Shown here: piece by piece, positions 7,597-9,787 of the stretch
Position numbering within the stretch: the stretch's first letter is position 1
Layout of the letters: each line of letters begins with the position of its first letter
Assembly: GCA_030526765.1 (NCBI GenBank)
Contig: JAUNCB010000023.1
Span: 1 to 9,787 of the forward strand
Source: Bacillota bacterium
GTDB taxonomy: Bacteria; Bacillota; Clostridia; Lachnospirales; Anaerotignaceae
Direction: 5' to 3'
DNA: 9,787 nt
Notes under the pieces: model-generated
Database searches by the model: none
Seen by the model: only the letters and a program-made list of their open reading frames with translations
Told to the model about the DNA's origin: nothing
Position numbers and translations under genes: made by a program

Positions 7597-8423
7597 GCTA
7601 CCCGAAAATGAATTTTCATACCCATACCACCTACTGTGACGGGAAGGAATCCGTGGAAAGCATGATACAGGCGGCGCTGGATAAGGGATTTGTTCGTCTG
7701 GGCTTTTCCGGTCATGTATTCAATGATTTCCGTCCCGAGGATCAGGATATCTGGTGCATGAGCATGGAACGAACGGCGCAGTATACGGCGGAGGTCAGAA
7801 AAATGGCGGAGCAGTATGGGGATCAGATCGAGATCCTCTGCGGCATCGAGCAGGATTATTGCTCCTCTGTTTCCACAGAGGGCTATGATTATGTCATCGG
7901 CTCTGTGCATTATGTGGAAAAGGACGGAGCGTATTACTGTGTGGATGAAAGCCCTGCGGTGCTGGAGGCAGCCATTCGGGAGGGCTTCGGCGGAGACCCC
8001 TATGCCCTCATCGAGCGTTTCTTTGCCATGGAGGCGGCGGTGGTGGAAAAAACCAATGCCACCTTCATCGGGCATTTTGATCTGGTAACAAAATTCAACG
8101 AGGGCAACCGCTTTTTTGATCCCATGCACCCCCGCTACCGCAAGGCGGCACTGGATGCACTGGATGCCCTGGCGAAAACAGGCAGACCCATGGAGATCAA
8201 TACGGGCGGGATGTATCGGGGCTTCCGTACAGAGGCATATCCCTCGGTACAGCTTCTGAAGGACTGGAAGGAGCGGGGCGGAGAGATCATCCTCTCCAGC
8301 GACAGCCATGACGGTGCTTCTCTGGGCTTCCGCTTTTCGGAGTCGGTGCAGCTGCTAAAGGAACTGGGCTATGCTTCGGTAAAGGTGCTGGGTAAGAACG
8401 GCTTTGAAACAGTGAAACTTTGA
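7593..8423 (+). CDS. hisK: Histidinol-phosphatase, PHP family (HisK/HisJ type)
   Basis: This enzyme dephosphorylates L-histidinol phosphate to L-histidinol, the step between HisC and HisD. It is the PHP-superfamily type found in Firmicutes, unrelated to the HAD domain of E. coli HisB. The 276-residue protein has the four PHP signature blocks. [10 protein letters not shown] gives H9 and H11, with FSGH ending at H41. GIEQDY gives E86, GSVHYVE gives H106, IGHFDLV gives H161, and LSSDSHDG gives D237 and H239. These are the expected ligands of a trinuclear metal centre. [10 protein letters not shown] is a typical HisK block. The gene completes the pathway left open by the monofunctional HisB. It overlaps hisIE by 4 bases, with AGGAG (7577-7581) 11 bases ahead. 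Confidence 0.94.
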   Translation: MSYPKMNFHTHTTYCDGKESVESMIQAALDKGFVRLGFSGHVFNDFRPEDQDIWCMSMERTAQYTAEVRKMAEQYGDQIEILCGIEQDYCSSVSTEGYDYVIGSVHYVEKDGAYYCVDESPAVLEAAIREGFGGDPYALIERFFAMEAAVVEKTNATFIGHFDLVTKFNEGNRFFDPMHPRYRKAALDALDALAKTGRPMEINTGGMYRGFRTEAYPSVQLLKDWKERGGEIILSSDSHDGASLGFRFSESVQLLKELGYASVKVLGKNGFETVKL

Positions 8424-8458
8424 GATACATGAAATTTTGAGGAAGGGAAGAAGGAAAA

Positions 8459-9328
8459 ATGCTGCAGGATCTGGATTACGGCAGATTGGAGAATGAATTT
8501 CAGCAGATCTATCCTGCCGATGGAGATACGGTGGTCTGCTTTCGGGGGAATATGGCGCTGGTGAACAGAGGAGAGGACGGCACACTGCGCCTGCCCACCT
8601 ATCGGGAGGTGCTCTCCTGGGCAGAGGTAAATCACTGGGAAAACTGGAATGAAAACCGCACACAGTATGTGTTTCGTCTGCAGGATGTGAATTATTTCAT
8701 CTGGTGGGGCGAAGGCGGAGAAACGGCAGACCCCTCCTATGCCTATGAAAGCACAGTGAGCCTGCGGCAGATGGCATCCAAGAATATCTGCTTCGGCATC
8801 ATGACGGCATGGCATCTGTTTGACTGGTACAGAAACAACCGCTTTTGCGGCAGATGCGGAGAAAAAACCGAGCATGACGGGAAGGAGCGTATGATGCGCT
8901 GTCCGAAATGCGGCAATATGATCTTTCCGAAGATCGCCCCCTCGGTGATCGTTGGGGTGACCCATGGGGATAAGCTGCTTCTGAGCAAATATGCCAACAG
9001 AAACTATACCCGCTACGGCATGATCGCAGGCTTTACGGAGATCGGGGAAACCGTGGAGGAGACCGTAAGCCGTGAGGTCATGGAGGAGGTTGGTCTGAAG
9101 GTGAAAAATATCCGTTATTACAAAACCCAGCCCTGGGGTGTGACCGGCGGTCTTCTGCTGGGCTACTACTGTGATCTGGATGGGGAGGATGAAACCATCA
9201 CGCTGGATCAGGAGGAGCTTGCCATGGCAGAATTCTATCCGAGAAATGCACTGCCTGCGCAGGATGACGGCATCAGTCTGACCAGAGAAATGGTACGGGT
9301 ATTTGAAGAGGGCAGAGAGCCGAAATAA
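8459..9328 (+). CDS. nudC: NudC-like NAD(H) diphosphatase (Nudix hydrolase with zinc ribbon)
   Basis: NudC-family enzymes split NADH or NAD+ into the nicotinamide mononucleotide and AMP, and some remove NAD caps from RNA. This 289-residue protein has the family architecture. An N-terminal degenerate Nudix-like domain spans about 1-125. A four-cysteine zinc ribbon follows, with C130-G-R-C133 and C148-P-K-C151. The catalytic Nudix domain has a perfect box from G191 to L213: E197, then R205-E206, then E209-E210. After the box comes TQPWGVTGGLLLG (223-235), where the classical NADH motif reads SQPWPFPxS, so QPW is kept but PFP is lost; the preferred substrate is less certain. It follows hisK by 35 bases with no terminator between and is probably the last gene of the operon. 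The purine-rich stretch at about 8439-8454 supplies its ribosome site. Confidence 0.87.
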   Translation: MLQDLDYGRLENEFQQIYPADGDTVVCFRGNMALVNRGEDGTLRLPTYREVLSWAEVNHWENWNENRTQYVFRLQDVNYFIWWGEGGETADPSYAYESTVSLRQMASKNICFGIMTAWHLFDWYRNNRFCGRCGEKTEHDGKERMMRCPKCGNMIFPKIAPSVIVGVTHGDKLLLSKYANRNYTRYGMIAGFTEIGETVEETVSREVMEEVGLKVKNIRYYKTQPWGVTGGLLLGYYCDLDGEDETITLDQEELAMAEFYPRNALPAQDDGISLTREMVRVFEEGREPK

Positions 9329-9347
9329 GTAAAATAAACCAGAACAG

Positions 9348-9377
9348 AAGGGAACTGCGAAGCAGTTCTCTTTTTTT
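9348..9377 (+). terminator. Rho-independent terminator of the his operon
   Basis: GAACTGC (9352-9358), the loop GAA and GCAGTTC (9362-9368) form a perfect 7-bp stem. It extends outward by one G-U and one G-C pair (9350-9370) plus A-T pairs into the tail, and is followed by seven T (9371-9377). It lies 19 bases after the Nudix gene stop, and no comparable structure was noticed earlier in the operon. Confidence 0.92.
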
Positions 9378-9451
9378 ATGAGGGTTCAGAAAAATGGAGA
9401 GGGATACATAAAAAGAAAAGTACAAATGTTTTTCAGAAAAAGACAAAAATA

Positions 9452-9480
9452 TTGCGAAATCCTACAGAATAGGTTATATT
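9452..9480 (+). promoter_or_regulatory. Sigma-A-like promoter of the SPFH gene
   Basis: TTGCGA (9452-9457) as the -35 and TATATT (9475-9480) as the -10 are separated by exactly 17 bases, with A-rich sequence upstream that could act as an UP element. The promoter lies downstream of the terminator and about 85 bases before the SPFH start. Transcription would begin near 9486-9488 (inferred). Confidence 0.7.
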
Positions 9481-9531
9481 AAAAGAGAGGAATAAAATGC
9501 GGAAGCATTTTTGAAAGATGACAAAGGGGAT

Positions 9532-9550
9532 TTGAAGCGTAAGGCTTCGG
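9532..9550 (+). other. Small leader hairpin next to the SPFH ribosome site
   Basis: GAAGC (9534-9538) and GCTTC (9544-9548) pair around a 5-base loop, and two T-G wobble pairs extend the stem to 9532-9550. It ends directly before the ribosome site AAGGAGG (9551-9557). The stem is short and may have no role; an effect on ribosome access or mRNA stability is only conceivable. Confidence 0.35.
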
Positions 9551-9557
9551 AAGGAGG
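9551..9557 (+). promoter_or_regulatory. Strong Shine-Dalgarno site of the SPFH gene
   Basis: AAGGAGG is 6 bases before the ATG at 9564, a near-ideal arrangement. It fixes the start of the truncated last gene and suggests efficient translation. Confidence 0.8.
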
Positions 9558-9563
9558 AACATT

Positions 9564-9787
9564 ATGGGATTAATTAAGGCGGCATTAGGCTCTGCAGGCG
9601 GCGTTATGGCGGATCAGTGGAAGGATTTCTTTACCTGTGATTCCATGCCGGCAGATGTACTGATCATGAGAGGTAAGAAAAAACAGTCCGGACGCTCCAG
9701 CAATACAAAGGGCGATCCCGATATCATCACAAACGGTTCCATCATCGCTGTTGCGGAAGGACAGTGTATGATCATCACAGAACAGGG
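9564..9787 (+). CDS. SPFH-domain protein, YdjI-like (3' truncated by window)
   Basis: Only the first 74 codons are present. The start, MGLIKAALGSAGGVMADQW, matches what I recall of the N-terminus of Firmicutes SPFH-domain proteins such as B. subtilis YdjI (often annotated as virion core protein-like). It is followed by the beginning of an SPFH/Band 7 fold, with IITNGSIIAVAEGQCMIITEQG near the edge (the last 22 residues, shown without any gap in frame). SPFH proteins form membrane-associated oligomers; YdjI is encoded with and linked to the PspA-type envelope stress response in Bacillus. The first residues are hydrophobic and glycine-rich and may mark an amphipathic membrane contact, but no clear signal peptide is seen. 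It has its own promoter and lies past the terminator, so it is not part of the his operon. The family call rests on recalled similarity of a fragment. Confidence 0.72.
   Translation, partial: MGLIKAALGSAGGVMADQWKDFFTCDSMPADVLIMRGKKKQSGRSSNTKGDPDIITNGSIIAVAEGQCMIITEQ

Noticed and set aside
7482..8309. A 275-codon minus-strand open frame opposite hisK
   Set aside because: It is antisense to an intact PHP phosphatase, shows no known motif and has no convincing ribosome site. Other minus-strand frames opposite hisG, hisC, hisB and hisH were dismissed for the same reason.
8424..8458. Possible terminator or promoter between hisK and the Nudix gene
   Set aside because: The 35 bases contain no stem with a T-run and no -35/-10 pair; they hold little more than a purine-rich ribosome site.
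9385..9441. Direct repeat TTCAGAAAAA (9385-9394 and 9432-9441) upstream of the SPFH promoter
   Set aside because: Two 10-base A-rich copies in an AT-rich spacer are easily due to chance, and there is no symmetry to suggest an operator.
1..9787. CRISPR arrays, insertion sequences, tRNA or rRNA genes, attachment sites
   Set aside because: No regularly spaced repeats, transposase-like frames, terminal inverted repeats or structural RNA signatures were seen; the window is almost fully occupied by biosynthetic genes.

Overview
The window carries the histidine biosynthesis operon of a low-to-mid GC Gram-positive bacterium, most likely a member of the Clostridia (possibly Lachnospirales; this finer placement is a guess). 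The pointers are the HisZ plus short-form HisG pair, a separate PHP-type histidinol-phosphatase (HisK) in place of a bifunctional HisB, strong AAGGAGG-type Shine-Dalgarno sites, and a following gene of the SPFH/YdjI family common in Firmicutes. Every gene lies on the + strand.

Layout: hisZ (5' end outside the window) - hisG - GNAT acetyltransferase - hisD - hisC - hisB - hisH - hisA - hisF - hisIE - hisK - nudC-like Nudix hydrolase - intrinsic terminator (about 9348-9377) - sigma-A-like promoter (9452-9480) - start of an SPFH-domain gene that runs off the right edge. From hisZ to the Nudix gene no gap exceeds 35 bases. Many junctions overlap: hisZ/hisG by 17 bases if the TTG start is right, hisC/hisB by 14, and hisD/hisC, hisA/hisF and hisIE/hisK by 4 (ATGA). 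hisB/hisH abut. No terminator is visible before the one after the Nudix gene, so a single polycistronic transcript beginning left of the window is likely.

Together the genes cover all ten steps from PRPP and ATP to L-histidine. HisG with HisZ makes phosphoribosyl-ATP. HisIE performs the pyrophosphohydrolase and cyclohydrolase steps, and HisA the isomerisation. HisH and HisF form the glutamine-dependent IGP synthase. HisB dehydrates, HisC transaminates, HisK dephosphorylates and HisD oxidises histidinol twice with NAD+. Family-typical catalytic and metal residues could be located in each complete His enzyme and none appears broken.

The two non-canonical members are the most interesting content: a GNAT acetyltransferase of unknown substrate between hisG and hisD, and a NudC-like NAD(H) diphosphatase at the operon end whose substrate motif departs from the classical one. 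The rest is a well-preserved, ordinary biosynthetic operon. I did not find convincing evidence for a previously undescribed system.
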